This document shows, one piece after another, positions 1-10,267 of a stretch of 64,000 bases of DNA (the stretch's first letter is position 1; every line of letters starts with the position of its first letter). The position numbers and the translations under genes are program-made. The stretch is from Canna indica (lineage: Eukaryota > Streptophyta > Magnoliopsida > Zingiberales > Cannaceae). The notes under the pieces are model-generated. The model worked only from the letters and a program-made list of their open reading frames with translations, made no database searches and was not told where the DNA came from. The stretch covers positions 19,933,501 through 19,997,500 of the forward strand of contig CP136896.1 in the NCBI GenBank assembly GCA_034359265.1. Reading direction: 5' to 3'.

Positions 1-99
1 ATATAAGCATACTTAAAGTATAATCTGATTTGGGTTCCGTATGCCTGCGAAGTCGACGGCTGAAGCTATAATCAACGGGGAAGAACCAGAGAATGAGTG

Positions 100-338
100 G
101 AGGAGTGGCTCACTAGCCGGCGAGCGTCGCGCGTCGAGTGGATGGATCTGTGAGGCGTCGCGCGCCGAGTGTATGACTGGCGTCGAGCAATGGATCTGTG
201 AGGTGTCGCGCGTCGAACGGATGTCGGGCATCGAACGGATCTGTGAGTAGGGTGGAGGCGTGCGGCACTGCGGTGTGACCCCGATGGATCTGTGAGGCGT
301 CGCGCGTCGAGCGGATGTCGGGCACTCGGGCGTCGGGC
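100..338. repeat. GC-rich degenerate tandem array, about 47-bp period
   Basis: The heptamer GGATCTG recurs at 144, 192, 238 and 286, which gives a period of 46-48 bp, and each unit continues with variants of GTGAGGCGTCGCGCGTCGAG. The block is far richer in CpG than the AT-rich DNA beside it and stops abruptly at 338, where a LINE-derived repeat begins. ORFs on both strands exist only because stops are rare in GC-rich repeats. No protein family is recognised. Confidence 0.7.
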
Positions 339-715
339 GATGGTCTTACAAGTTACAACCATCTTAGAAACTTTATTTTTATTAAAAGATGACAACATTC
401 ACACGAGACTACAGTAGCCCCTTTGCACTTTAACCATCCAACTTTTATTTTCAAGTACAATGTCTTCATATATTTCTCCCTCTTGTTCAATAATAGATTC
501 AAGATATCAAAAACTCTTATTTGTAGGAACTTTCATATTGATTATGTCGTCTCGTACTCATCAGCCTTGGTTCTATTAAACCTAGCTTCTAAAGTTTGCC
601 TCCATAATTCAAGTTTAAAATTAATTTGAATTGAACTTTGTACAATCAAAATAATTTTGTCATGAAATAACATATACCATGGGGATTTATCTTTTATATA
701 CATATATATAATTTG
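339..715 (-). pseudogene. LINE reverse transcriptase fragment, copy 1
   Basis: Read on the minus strand, the segment near 700-560 encodes SPWYMLFHDKIILI followed by KLELWRQTLEARFNRTKA. This matches the catalytic block of plant L1-type reverse transcriptases, where a PWCMLFADDI motif precedes LELWR.TLE. The ADD core is degraded to HDK, so the enzyme cannot work. Further along the strand KFLRWL then LVRP marks the step towards the post-RT region, where this copy ends. Stops and frame changes occur throughout. The family assignment is based on motif order and is fairly secure. Confidence 0.75.
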
Positions 716-939
716 TATAAACTTTGAAATGTTTGAGCTCGAGTATGAGTATGAAATTTTGAAATGTTTCAATCCATGAAATATGATAGTGCATTACATG
801 GCTGTATAAATCTAACTATTTGGTCACATATTGCTACCTAAGGGTGTCAAGACTATATAATAACGTGAAATATAATCGAATTTGATCTCTCTAATTAGAT
901 CTCTTCAAAAACTTTTATCATTCAATGTATAATGTATTA

Positions 940-983
940 GAGTTGTGAGTTTCTCACTTTCCCTCCTAACATGGTATTAGAGC
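940..983 (+). other. LTR-end / primer-binding-like site, copy 1
   Basis: CCTCCTAACA is followed directly by TGGTATTAGAGC (972-983), one base away from the TGGTATCAGAGC site that primes many plant copia elements from initiator-Met tRNA. It looks like the 3' edge of a 5' LTR plus its PBS. The matching site in the second copy is at 5072-5083. No coding region of such an element follows, so this is a relic. Confidence 0.45.
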
Positions 984-1112
984 TAAGTGAGAAACCGTAA
1001 TCCTAATTTTCCTCCTTTCCTTTTGGTATTAGGGTAACCAAAAGAAGATTTATTCTCACACTATATCAAAGTACCAAATCAAACAAACAGTAAAATCTAT
1101 CTTCTTCTTTTC

Positions 1113-2101
1113 GAGCATGTTATTACCCTGTTGATCATGTCATTATCACTTGGAGTTGTTATATTGTTGATCATGATGATGTTATGTTAGTATCATGTTG
1201 TTCATCGTGTTATCATTCAAAGTTGTTATATTATTGATCATGGTGATATACCTTGTTGCACTCTTGGAGTCGAGTTGCATGGTTGTTGTCGATCTGGAGG
1301 CTACAGCCTTGGAGAGGACTTTGGTCCAGGACCATTTCGGCGTGGTACCCCCAGGCATGGGAGAGGGTATATATGATATTGACTAGTCGCATGTTGGGCA
1401 TCTTTGGGTGCGATGATGTCGGACGCGACATCTGACGGGCTACCTGCTTCGTAGGGGTAGTCGTATTACCGTTGGAGCGTACGGTTGATGCCACTCTGCA
1501 GGTGGTAAAGTGCGGGGTTTTTACCCAATGGTCCACACGCTCGATGATTCAGTTGATGTTGTTTAGGAGTAGGTGAGGAGTAATTTGTTGAGTTCATTGC
1601 TTTTGACTGCATCTTAGACCATGTTGTTATTCATTGTTGAGTTGATACTTGATGCTTGTTGATCATATTGTGATTCTCCTATTCAACGCATGTTGATCTC
1701 CGTTGTTTTTGTTTCAGACTTGCAGGGGTGAGCAGTCGATTTGTAGATCGAGGTGTAGATAGTTTTTAGACAGCTAGTAGACTGTCGTAGATGTGGAGCT
1801 CTGATTGCGACTGCTTTTGTATTTTGTTTCATTTTGTCGCCTTATAATGCTAAACCTTGGTATTATTATTTTGGAGTTGTAATATGTAGAACTATTTTAT
1901 ATTTTGTTAAATCTTGTATTTGATCGGACTGAACTTTATCGTACGTATCGTCGAACTTATGGATTGTAATTATTAGTTCTAGTATTGTTGTTTTATTTTA
2001 TGTTATGATATATATGGCTTTTCCTCCGGCTGCACGGTGTTCGAGTCGCTGTCGCATCTTGGGTCAGGGCCGCTGGGGGCGGGCCCGGGTCGAGGCGTGA
2101 C
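1113..2101 (+). repeat. Chromovirus-like LTR, copy 1 (5' truncated)
   Basis: The segment is homologous over most of its length to 8440-9394: a run of TTGATCATG motifs, a block around 1290-1380 containing CTGGAGGCTAC and GGTCCAGGACCAT, GCGGGGTTTTTACC, CAGACTTGCAGGGGTGAG, and a GC-rich end finishing GGCGTGACA. The layout and CA-terminated GC-rich end resemble LTRs of plant Del/Tekay-type Ty3/gypsy elements. No PBS or coding region follows at 2102, so it is a solo or remnant LTR. The start is approximate because it abuts another repeat. Confidence 0.6.
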
Positions 2102-2206
2102 AGACCCTCCACACTTTTTGGAGACAGCTAGCAATTTTCACCACTTTGTAACCAAACACAATTTGTTAAGTTAACTAGTTATGACATATGTGCATTCCAT
2201 CATATA
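2102..2206. other. Unassigned sequence
   Basis: Short AT-rich stretch between an LTR end and a TIR element. It contains ACATATGTGC (2185-2194), which recurs just beyond the right end of that element at 3355-3364. No gene is seen. Confidence 0.4.
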
Positions 2207-2764
2207 AGCCCGTTTGGTTCGCAAACTGCTCTTCACAGAACACCAGACAGGGACAAGGACAGGACATCAGGTGTCTTGGAATAGTAACTATACCGTGTTT
2301 GTTTCGTCAAGAACAGGACACGATATTCCGTCCTGTCCTACGTTTGTTTCACTATAACAAAGTACTGTACATGACAAAATGACTAAAATACCCTTATAAA
2401 TTAGTCTTAAAATTGATTAATACATAAAACATCTTAATATATAGTATCAAATACTTTAATACAATAAGAAATTTTAGTTTAACTAATAAGTTTTCAACTA
2501 ATTTTCAATTAACCTAAAAGTATAACAATAGGATAATACCGAAAAATATAAAAATCATACCAAACGATCTCCAATCTGAAATCTGACACCACCATCGCGT
2601 AGCATGTGAAAATTTATAATTTTGGTATTCACCTTGGCTCAATCCGACGTTTCTACGATCAACTACAAAAATACCCTAATAATCCATAATTCAATCTCAT
2701 TTCTTGCAATACAGTTCTCTTCTTTAATTACCCAATTTATTAAATCCATTAAATCTAAAATAAC

Positions 2765-3160
2765 CCTCTCCCTCACTCGTCTCCCTCTCCACCCCGACGC
2801 CCGCCCGAGCGCCCCCTTCCTCTGCTCCGCTCGAACCCACGCCGGCCAGCCCTCCCGGCCACCGGCGATCACCCCGACGACAGGTCCGCCCTCTCCCCGA
2901 CCTCCGCGACCAGTCCGACTCATCTCCAGCTGGATGGTGGCCCTTCTGCGCCTAATCCCGCCGCCTCCTCTGCCCGCCCCGAATCCACGCCGGCTCCTAT
3001 CGGCCTCCCCCGCGGCCATCGGGGAGCGGCAAGTCAGGGAGCGCAAAGGGCTCCGTCAAGGATGGGAGGAGCTCGTGGCTCTTGTGTCGGAAGAGATTCT
3101 CGATGGCAACTACAACTGTTCAAGACGAAGCAGCGGCATTGAACTCGAGTGGTAATTTTG
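2765..3160 (+). other. GC-rich possible captured exon or leader
   Basis: This core has high GC content and few stops, giving an open plus-strand reading through 3155 and an overlapping minus-strand one. The predicted peptides are proline-, arginine- and alanine-rich and match no family I can recognise. A C/T-rich start passing into GC-rich sequence resembles a plant 5' leader and first exon, the kind of sequence Pack-type transposons pick up. The inverted copy near 7.6-8.0 kb diverges in this part. Confidence 0.3.
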
Positions 3161-3183
3161 TCTATTGTAGCGCTTGTCCTCCG

Positions 3184-3228
3184 CCCGATTTTGGTGTACC
3201 GAGAAATTTCTTGGTACACCAAAACGGG
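3184..3228. repeat. 45-bp near-perfect palindrome
   Basis: CCCG-A-TTTTGGTGTACC is mirrored by GGTACACCAAAA-CGGG around a GAGAAATTTCTT centre. Only one base pair and one unpaired base break the symmetry. It lies inside the right arm of the TIR element and could extrude as a cruciform or fold as RNA. Confidence 0.85.
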
Positions 3229-3349
3229 CAAAAATCCTGTCCCGGACAAGGAAAAGTTCTTGTCCCGAAACATTTTTTGCAAACCAAACGGGGGACATGA
3301 GCAGATGTCCAGTCCAGTTCCCCATTTTTTAGCAAACCAAATGAATCCA

Positions 3350-4090
3350 TAGTAACATATGTGCTGGACTAATGCAGCATCCTTGTTCATCAACATGCAA
3401 CTTAAATAAGCGAAGTAAAGAATTTGAAATCCAATGTATCTAGTTATGACTTACAGTTACTAATACATCTTCCAAGAAGAACACGGAAGACAGTCAAATT
3501 AGCAGATTTTTCTAAAAGATCGTCGTGCCAGCATACACGATTAGAACAATATATTGCATATAGCATGTGTGACGAATGACAGATGCATAAAGAGCTCTTG
3601 CAACGACGATAATTCTTTTTCCTTCTTTCCTCATTACATCGCTCCTCAACACTTTATATAATCACATTGGAGATAAGTAGTGGATCTACTATAGACATAA
3701 GAAATGAACACCTAATAACAAAGCACGCTGCTTACTGTAGCCCTTTTCACTCCACATACAAGTAAAAGGATAAAGAAAGAAAATAATAATAAATATCAGG
3801 AAAGCCAAGTTTCTATTTTGTATTGAGAGAGATGCATTTTCTATCAGTGAGACTTATTGCTAAGGATTTAGTTTCCATCATATCTTCAATCAAGCATATA
3901 TTCCAGTACTATCTGAATTTTCTTTCTCTCTTTTGACAATCTTAGTAGATCAATAAAAGCATCAATAAAAGCATAAAAGAGCGCTATATAGCAATTTAAA
4001 TCACAAGGAAAACAAAACCAACAAACAATTAAATTGAATAAAGAATAAGCAAATAAGTCTAGCACCAATATATAGCAAGCACAACAACAA
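3350..4090. other. AT-rich stretch without recognised genes
   Basis: No ORF with a recognisable domain, no repeat termini and no RNA gene were found here. The right end runs into the 3' tail of a LINE. Confidence 0.5.
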
Positions 4091-4790
4091 CAACATAAAG
4101 TTGTAAAACCCCAACTACTTTTGGTCAGCAACATATATCTTTTCCCACCATTGAGCTTCGTGTGAGGTCAAATCTCTATTTATACCATGGGCATTTAAAT
4201 CATTTTAATTGTTTGTTGCAAAGTTTTCTTAGATCTTCCTCTATCCCTCTTCCTCCTATTAATCAACTAACATTGCCTTATAGATTTCCTTCATCTATTT
4301 TCTCTCACATTATCCTCAATTAAAGATATACCTAATAGTTCACAAATCGTAACATTTCTTATCCTATCTTTTCTAATAATACTGCTCATCCTTCTCAACA
4401 ATCTCATTTCCACTGTTGTCCCACATTTTGATCCATAAAACAAAGATGGTCTTACAAGTTACAACCATCTTAGAAACTTTATTTTCATTATAAGATGATA
4501 ACATTCACACGAGACTACAGTAGCCCCTTTGCACTTTAACCATCCAACTTTTATTTTCAAGTACAATGTCTTCATATATTTCTCCCTCTTGTTCAATAAT
4601 AGATTCAAGATATCAAAAACTCTTACTTGTAGGAACTTCCATATTGATTATGTCATCTCGTACTCATCAGTCTTGGTTCTATTAAACCTAGCTTCTAAAG
4701 TTTGCCTCCATTATTCAAGTTTAAAATTAATTCGAACTGAACTTTGTACAATCAAAACAATATTGTCATGAAATAACATATACCATGGGG
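4091..4790 (-). pseudogene. LINE ORF2 3' part, RT to tail, copy 2
   Basis: On the minus strand the LINE motifs fall in order. The RT block with PWYMLF-like and LELWRQTLE-like sequence lies near 4780-4650. RPSLFYGSKC with VEMRLLRRM and RKDRIRNV lies near 4450-4360, corresponding to the family's RPALLYGSECW, MRMLRWM and RKDRIRNE. GRSKKT lies near 4240, SHEAQWWEK-like sequence near 4150, and then a (TTG)n tail near 4090. This is the normal 3' half of a plant L1-like ORF2 with its tail. Multiple stops and frameshifts make it a relic. It is joined on its right to an LTR-like end. Confidence 0.8.
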
Positions 4791-5197
4791 ATTTGTCTTA
4801 TATATATATATATATATATATATAAACTTAATGTTTGAACTCGAGTATGAGTATGAAATTTTGAAATGTTTCTATCCATGAAATATGATAGTGCATTACA
4901 TGGTTGTATAAATCTAACTCTTTGGTCACATATTGCTACCTAAGGGTGTCAAGACTATATAATAACGTTAAATATAATAGAATTTCATCTCTCCAATTAG
5001 ATCTCTTCAAAAACTTTTATCATTCAATGTAATGTATTAGAGCTATGAGTTTCTCATTTTCCCTCCTAACATGGTATTAGAGCTAAGTGAGAAACCCTAA
5101 TCCTAATTTTCCTCCTTTCCTTTAGGGCAACCAAAAGAAGATTTATTCTACACTATATCAAAGTACCAAATCAAATAAACAGTAAAATTTATCTTTT
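4445..5197. repeat. LINE/LTR composite repeat, copy 2
   Basis: Direct-repeat partner of 339-1106. Copy 2 continues leftwards into the rest of the LINE 3' end, so it is the more complete context. It includes the PBS-like TGGTATTAGAGC at 5072-5083. Confidence 0.85.
4798..4823. repeat. (TA)n microsatellite
   Basis: An uninterrupted run of TA dinucleotides. The homologous place in copy 1 has a shorter, interrupted run, which suggests slippage after duplication. Confidence 0.9.
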
Positions 5198-5560
5198 TGT
5201 GTGGATATGGATGCATAAACTCACTTTCATCTTAAAACTCCATACGAGATCTTATATCATCGAAAGGTTTAATCTTTTTGGCTTTATCTTGAGACTATCC
5301 ATTTATATTCAACATTGATCTTGTAGCAAATCACTCTTATGCTACTATATATACATTAAGACCATATTGCAGTCCCAACAAATAGAACCCTAGAAAGCAT
5401 ATCCCTAAAAGCTGCTCAAGTATTATCAATATGCATAGCCAATGTATTATTGAGACTTAGAATTTAGAATCCACCATCAATTTCCCAGATAACATAGCAA
5501 TTTGGCACTTTTCTCATATAATTTGTGTCTCTCTTTTTTGTAAAATAACAAGAAATTCTA
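5198..5560. other. Unassigned AT-rich sequence
   Basis: No coding, repeat or RNA feature is recognised. Confidence 0.4.
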
Positions 5561-5599
5561 GGTCATGCTATAAAAACCTAGTAAAAAATTACAAAACCT

Positions 5600-5935
5600 T
5601 AATCCAAGCAACCCAATACAAATGATGTTATATCTACCAACATTATGGCATCGAGAAACTCCAAAATAATTATCAGAAATGGAACCATAGAACAACTAAC
5701 ACAGCCACAAAAACGAATTATATTCAACAAAAGAGGGAAAATTACGCGCTTCCAGACTACATATACATCGAATACAACCATGCAGTGACAATTCCAAGAA
5801 ATTAATTGGTTATGTGAATCGGGTTTACCAAAGCAGCATGGGAGCTCTCCAGAATAGACACAACCCTAATCTCGCCTCAGGACCAAACCAAGTGTGTGTT
5901 CAAGATTTCTCTCTCAGGGCTTAAATAGTTGAGGG
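5600..5935 (-). promoter_or_regulatory. Possible plant promoter, leader and first intron
   Basis: On the minus strand a TATA-like CTATTTAAG (5920-5928) is followed by a leader containing ATTAGGGTT, a telo-box-like element common in promoters of plant translation genes. About 95 bp downstream TTTGGTAAACC could be a 5' splice donor leading into T-rich intron-like sequence. No coding exon follows, so it is either a relic or a chance resemblance. Confidence 0.25.
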
Positions 5936-6144
5936 AACTTTTTAACACCATGTTCTCTTTCTTTTGTTTCCACCGTTAGATTAAGAATCTTTTCAAAATT
6001 ATGTCAGTTTTGAGTTGTCAGTAGGGAAATTTTAGGGTAATGTAATTCCCCTTGATTGGAGGGAGAATCGTAACCGTCGGATCCATGTGTCATGATTTGG
6101 ATGGTTGTGATCTAAATTCGTGCCATGTACGTCGAAGCATGAAT

Positions 6145-6805
6145 TTAAATCGCAACCATAACATAGACCAGGAAAATTCTTAGATCCATAACAAGGATAC
6201 GAAAAATCCTAGATATAACTTTTTTTCTCAAAACCTCTGAAATGCCATCAAGTTTGGTTTAGTATTCGGTTCTAGACTTTTATAGAAGTGTGGAACTAGC
6301 TAGTAATCCCACACTTTTAAGAAAGTATGGAACCTACTAGTTTTACACTTTTACATGTCAATTATGGGTAGCACAGTTGGTGGCAACATGTTGTATATTG
6401 CCTAAAAATCTAGGGTTCAAACCCTAGTATGATCACCTATTGTGACTTTCTATCTTTGTTAAAAAAAAAGTTTGGAACATATTATATTCTCAAGAAGTTC
6501 TAGATGTTATTAATAATATACGAAATAAACTCATTAAAAACATTGCATATATCATAATCATCATTATAGTTAGTTATTAAACAAATGATGAATTGATATT
6601 ATTTGTTCTAGTTTCACACTTTTGAGAATGAACCTACTATTTTTTTGACTTTTACAAAAGTCTCTAATAGAAGGGTCTCTATTCGAATACCAAACCTAAC
6701 TTGAGGACATTTTGAAAATTTTGAGAAAAAAATTATGAATTTAAAATTTTTTAGATCTTTGTTATGGATCTGGATCCCTGATCCATATTATGATTTAGGA
6801 AAATT
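6145..6805. mobile_element. MITE with long terminal inverted repeats
   Basis: About 130 bp on the left (6145-6290) is repeated in inverted form on the right (6680-6805). Shared landmarks are GATCCATAACAA, TTTTTTTCTCAAAA and CAAGTTTGGTTTAGTATTCG on the left, and their complements, with mismatches, on the right. The middle holds no ORF. Long TIRs without coding capacity suggest a Mutator-like MITE, but no clear target duplication was found. Confidence 0.65.
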
Positions 6806-7555
6806 ACTCAATTAATTTTTGCTTCATCAACTAAGAAACTATAATTCCATTTGTCTCTTATCATGCAAGGGTAAGTCTACTTTCTCCAAACCCTGCATTA
6901 ATAGAAGTTTCATGCATCAGAGCACTGTAATTGTTCTAAGCTTGCGAATGCATACCTACTATGCATCCATACCCTACCGTCTGACCTCTATAAATTAGTA
7001 GCTGGTAAGACGTTTGTAATTGGATGCACTTGATTATCTTCATTATATGATTTGAAAAGAAAATGATGACTATTTTATAATTGATTTTGATAAGATCCTA
7101 AATATATTGTTGAATATTAAGAAGATATTATAAATCTTGTTGATAGACGAATGTGTAGAAACTTGATTTGTTTTCGTAATCAAACATCATATCAGAATAT
7201 TCCTGAGATATTCTCTTCAGTTTAAAAGACATTATTTTCTTTTTCCTTTAGTCTTTTTAACCCTATAAAAAGAGGATTATGTAGCTAAAAGTAATAGTGG
7301 CAAGAGCTGATTCCATGTTAATTTATATAACTTTGCAATGAAAACAGCCTTGTTTTTGATGATCTAAATGCATAACCTTTATCAACCAATTCTAGTTTAA
7401 AATCAACTAGTGTGACAAAAAAGAACACCACTTTTCAAGTTTGGATGTCAAGACATCTCCACACATAATAGTCCTTGGAAGATGGGCACTGTTATATTCT
7501 GTTAAAAAAAAAATATGATAAAAAAGGGGCTTAATTGTAAATTTAAGGGGTGTAG
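6806..7555. other. Unassigned AT-rich sequence
   Basis: No recognisable gene, repeat terminus or RNA gene. Confidence 0.4.
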
Positions 7556-7559
7556 GGGG

Positions 7560-8225
7560 TTATTTGAAAAATAACCTCCCCACCGGCTTATAGCCGTTCT
7601 CCTGCGGTTTGGTTCAATCGCGTGAGAAAAGAGGGAGAAGAGACGGTGAAGTCGGCGCCGGAGAGGGAGGGAATCGGAGATCAGATTGTCGTCGGTGTCG
7701 TCGTCGGAGCCAGAATTTGAGGTAGGAGTCTTGCCTTTCTCCTTTCGTTCCGTCAATTTCCCTTGCTTGTTCATCGGTGGCGGCGATAGGAATCAGAGGG
7801 AGAGGGAGGCCGACGGGGTCGGCCGGCGAGCAGCGGCGCTCGCGGCAGCCCAGCCGCTGCACGCTGCCGCTGTGGCTGCCGGCGGCCCACCAGCGCCGGA
7901 GGTCGCGGGGGTGGATCGGCGAGTGGTCGCCGGCGGCCAGCAAGGCCGCCCGACGTGGGTCGAACGGGGCAGGGAGGTGTAGGGCGCGGGTGTCGGGCGT
8001 GGGCGTCGGGCGAAGGCAGGAGAGAGGAGGGGATATGAATAGTAACAAGTGAAGAGAGCTGTATTGTATGAAATTGATAAATTTGTAGATTATTTGAGGT
8101 ATTTTTCTAGTCGATCGTTGAGTCATCGGATCGAGTCGGGGTGAATACCAAAGTTGCATGTTTTCATGTGCTGAACGCGATGGTGGTGTCGGATTTTTGA
8201 TCGGAGGCTGTTTAGTAGGACTTTT
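7560..8225. mobile_element. Inverted relative of the 2.2-3.3 kb element
   Basis: Read on the minus strand, 8225-8040 matches 2565-2720. Both contain GACACCACCATCGCGT, TTTGGTATTCACC and, after a few differences, CTACAAAAATACC / CTAGAAAAATACC and CAATACAG.TCTCTTC. Beyond this the GC-rich cores differ, which fits two relatives carrying different inserts. Termini are not resolved on this copy. Confidence 0.55.
7600..8020. other. GC-rich core, possible captured sequence
   Basis: The block is strongly GC-rich with open readings on both strands (181 codons on the minus strand). The peptides are low in complexity and match no known family. I do not call a gene. Confidence 0.25.
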
Positions 8226-8439
8226 CTATACTTTAGTGTTGTTTGGTGGTTAATATTTATTAACTTAATTTGATAAATAATTAAATAATATAAAATATTA
8301 TATTACTTTAAAGGGGATGAGTTAGGGGTAATTGGTTGGTGCGAGCTTGAGTTTGATTCCCGTCGTAGCCGATGAATTCCGTTGGGTGAGATGACGGATT
8401 TACCCTTTTGCTTCGATCTGCTTGATATTGCTTCTAATT

Positions 8440-9394
8440 CCGTTGAACTCATGTTGCATATTGTTGTTGGACATGCCATGTAGATAATTGCATGTGTTAT
8501 TGTTGATCATGGTGATATATATTATTGATGTTGATATTTGATCATGATATGCCATGCATGATATTATGTTGTTACTTATGGTGTTATTCTTTTGATCATA
8601 TCATCATTCGGAGTTGTTATATTGTTGATACCGGTAATGTTATTTGTTATCCATTGATCATGGTGATATACTTTAATTGTTGCATTGTTGGAGTTGAGTT
8701 GTCGACCTGGAGGCTACGACCTCGGAGAGCACTTCGGTCCAGGACCATTTTATTGCGGTACCCTCCAGACATGGGTGAGGGTATGGATATTGACTAGTCA
8801 CTTTGGGCACCTTCGGGTGTGCGGATGTCAGATACGACGCCCGTCGGGCTACCTGCTTGGTGGGGGTAGTCGCGTCGCTATTGGAGCGGACGGTTGATGC
8901 CACTCTACGGGTGGTATAGTGCGGGGTTTTTACCTAATGGTTCATACGCTCGATGATTTGGTCGACGTTGATTAGGAGTAGGTGTGGAGCATTTGTTGTA
9001 CATCTATCGCCTTTGCACTGCATCTTAGGCCATATTGTTGTTTATTGTTGAGTTGACATCATATTCATGTTGTTGATCATATTGTGATTCTCCTACTCAG
9101 CATCCACTGACTCCTATTGTTATTGCTTCAGACTTGCAGGGGTGAGCTGTTGATCTATATATCGAGGTGTAGATAGTTGATAGACATCATGTAGATCTGG
9201 AGCTCTGATATGGCGACAACTTTTGTATCTTATCTTATTTTGTCATCTTCTGATATTGATGATTTTGGAGTTTTATAAATATATATTATTAAATATGCTT
9301 GATTATGATTTATGATTCGGATTCGTGGCTTTTCCTTCCGCTGCGCGGTGTTCGGGTCGCCGTCGCGTCTTGGGCACGGGGCCGGGGCGCGACA
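8440..9394 (+). repeat. Chromovirus-like LTR, copy 2
   Basis: Homologous to 1113-2101: TTGATCATGG motifs, CTGGAGGCTACGACCTCGG, GGTCCAGGACCAT, GCGGGGTTTTTACC, CAGACTTGCAGGGGTGAG and a GC-rich end closing GGCGCGACA at 9394. The structure resembles Del/Tekay-type LTRs. No PBS or gag follows. The start is approximate, since an unassigned AT-rich stretch (8226-8440) precedes it. Confidence 0.6.
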
Positions 9395-9482
9395 GGCACA
9401 CTTCCACCCAACTCTCACATGAAACCTGCACACAGAGATGATCACGAAAAGAGATGAGCCCTAATCATTCTTAACAGAGGGA

Positions 9483-9487
9483 TAATC
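9483..9487. repeat. Target-site duplication TAATC, left
   Basis: TAATC directly precedes the Ty3/gypsy element and recurs at 25413-25417 directly after it. Confidence 0.9.
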
Positions 9488-10267
9488 TGATGCAGCACTC
9501 GCAAACAATTCAAACAAGAATTGAAAATAGCAGGATGATTCAGGTTAATTTCCTAACATCTATCCCATCAACTTTATTAAGATCCAAACAAGAACTCCAA
9601 TTATAGAGTGAATTCAAAATCCGAAGAAGTAAATTGTCCTCAATTCAAAATAGGTCGTAGCTTTATACTATGCCACTACTGAAATAATAGGCATCAGCAA
9701 CGGCGTGCAACGGCGCCAACCGTTGCAACGGAGCCGTGGCAGAAAATTGCGTCGCTGATAACTTAGCAACGGATCAGCAACGGCCGCTCGGGTCGTTGCT
9801 AAAAATATTATCCGCAACAGTTTTGCCATGGACATGGAGCCGTTGCTGATAACATTAATAGCAACGGCTAGTGAGTCCGTAGCAACGCCGTTAGTAAAAG
9901 ACCGTTGTTGTAAGTCATCAGCAACGGCTTTCGATACACTTTTAGCAACGACTTTCCCACGGACGGCCGTGGGAAAGCCGTTGCTAATGATGTAAACCTC
10001 AAAACGAAAAAAAATTAAAATTTAAAATTTCCATTGATACATTGATACATTATCTGAGACATAACTCACAGACTCATACACCCATACACACATTCATTCA
10101 CACATCACAAATACACCAAGATATACATCAAAATAATTATACTTATATTTATAATTATCCACAATAGTATAAAAACTATTCAAATACAAAATTGAAGTAT
10201 CAATATCCAAACAAAATAAATTAAACAAGTACAGTATCTAAGTAACAAAGTCAATATATAAAAAATC

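Larger units (their letters stand above)
339..1106. repeat. LINE/LTR composite repeat, copy 1
   Basis: This block is nearly the same as 4445-5197 in direct orientation, with only scattered substitutions and small indels. It joins a minus-strand LINE fragment on its left to a plus-strand LTR-like end with a primer-binding-like site on its right. Both copies have the same junction, so the composite existed before it was copied. Copy 1 is cut on its left by the GC-rich array and on its right by a chromovirus-like LTR. Confidence 0.85.
2207..3349. mobile_element. Non-autonomous TIR element with GC-rich core
   Basis: The left edge has CCCGTTTGGTTCGCAA and the right edge, read on the other strand, has TTCATTTGGTTTGCTAAA, which together form imperfect terminal inverted repeats. 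The ends are AT-rich, while 2765-3160 is GC-rich, CpG-rich and gene-like. The part at 2570-2900 is homologous in inverted orientation to 8225-7700. ACATATGTGC flanks both sides but lies about 10 bp outside the TIRs, so its status as a target duplication is uncertain. The superfamily is not certain; no transposase is present. Confidence 0.5.

Noticed and set aside
2622..3155. 177-codon plus-strand ORF
   Set aside because: It begins in AT-rich transposon arm and runs into a GC-rich block with overlapping ORFs on the other strand; no domain and no plausible gene structure.
7614..8159. 181-codon minus-strand ORF
   Set aside because: Low-complexity composition in a GC-rich repeat, part of a transposon copy; no recognisable motif.
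1113..9394. The two chromovirus-like LTRs as one 8-kb element
   Set aside because: No PBS follows the first, no PPT precedes the second, no gag or pol lies between, and the 5-bp flanks do not match.
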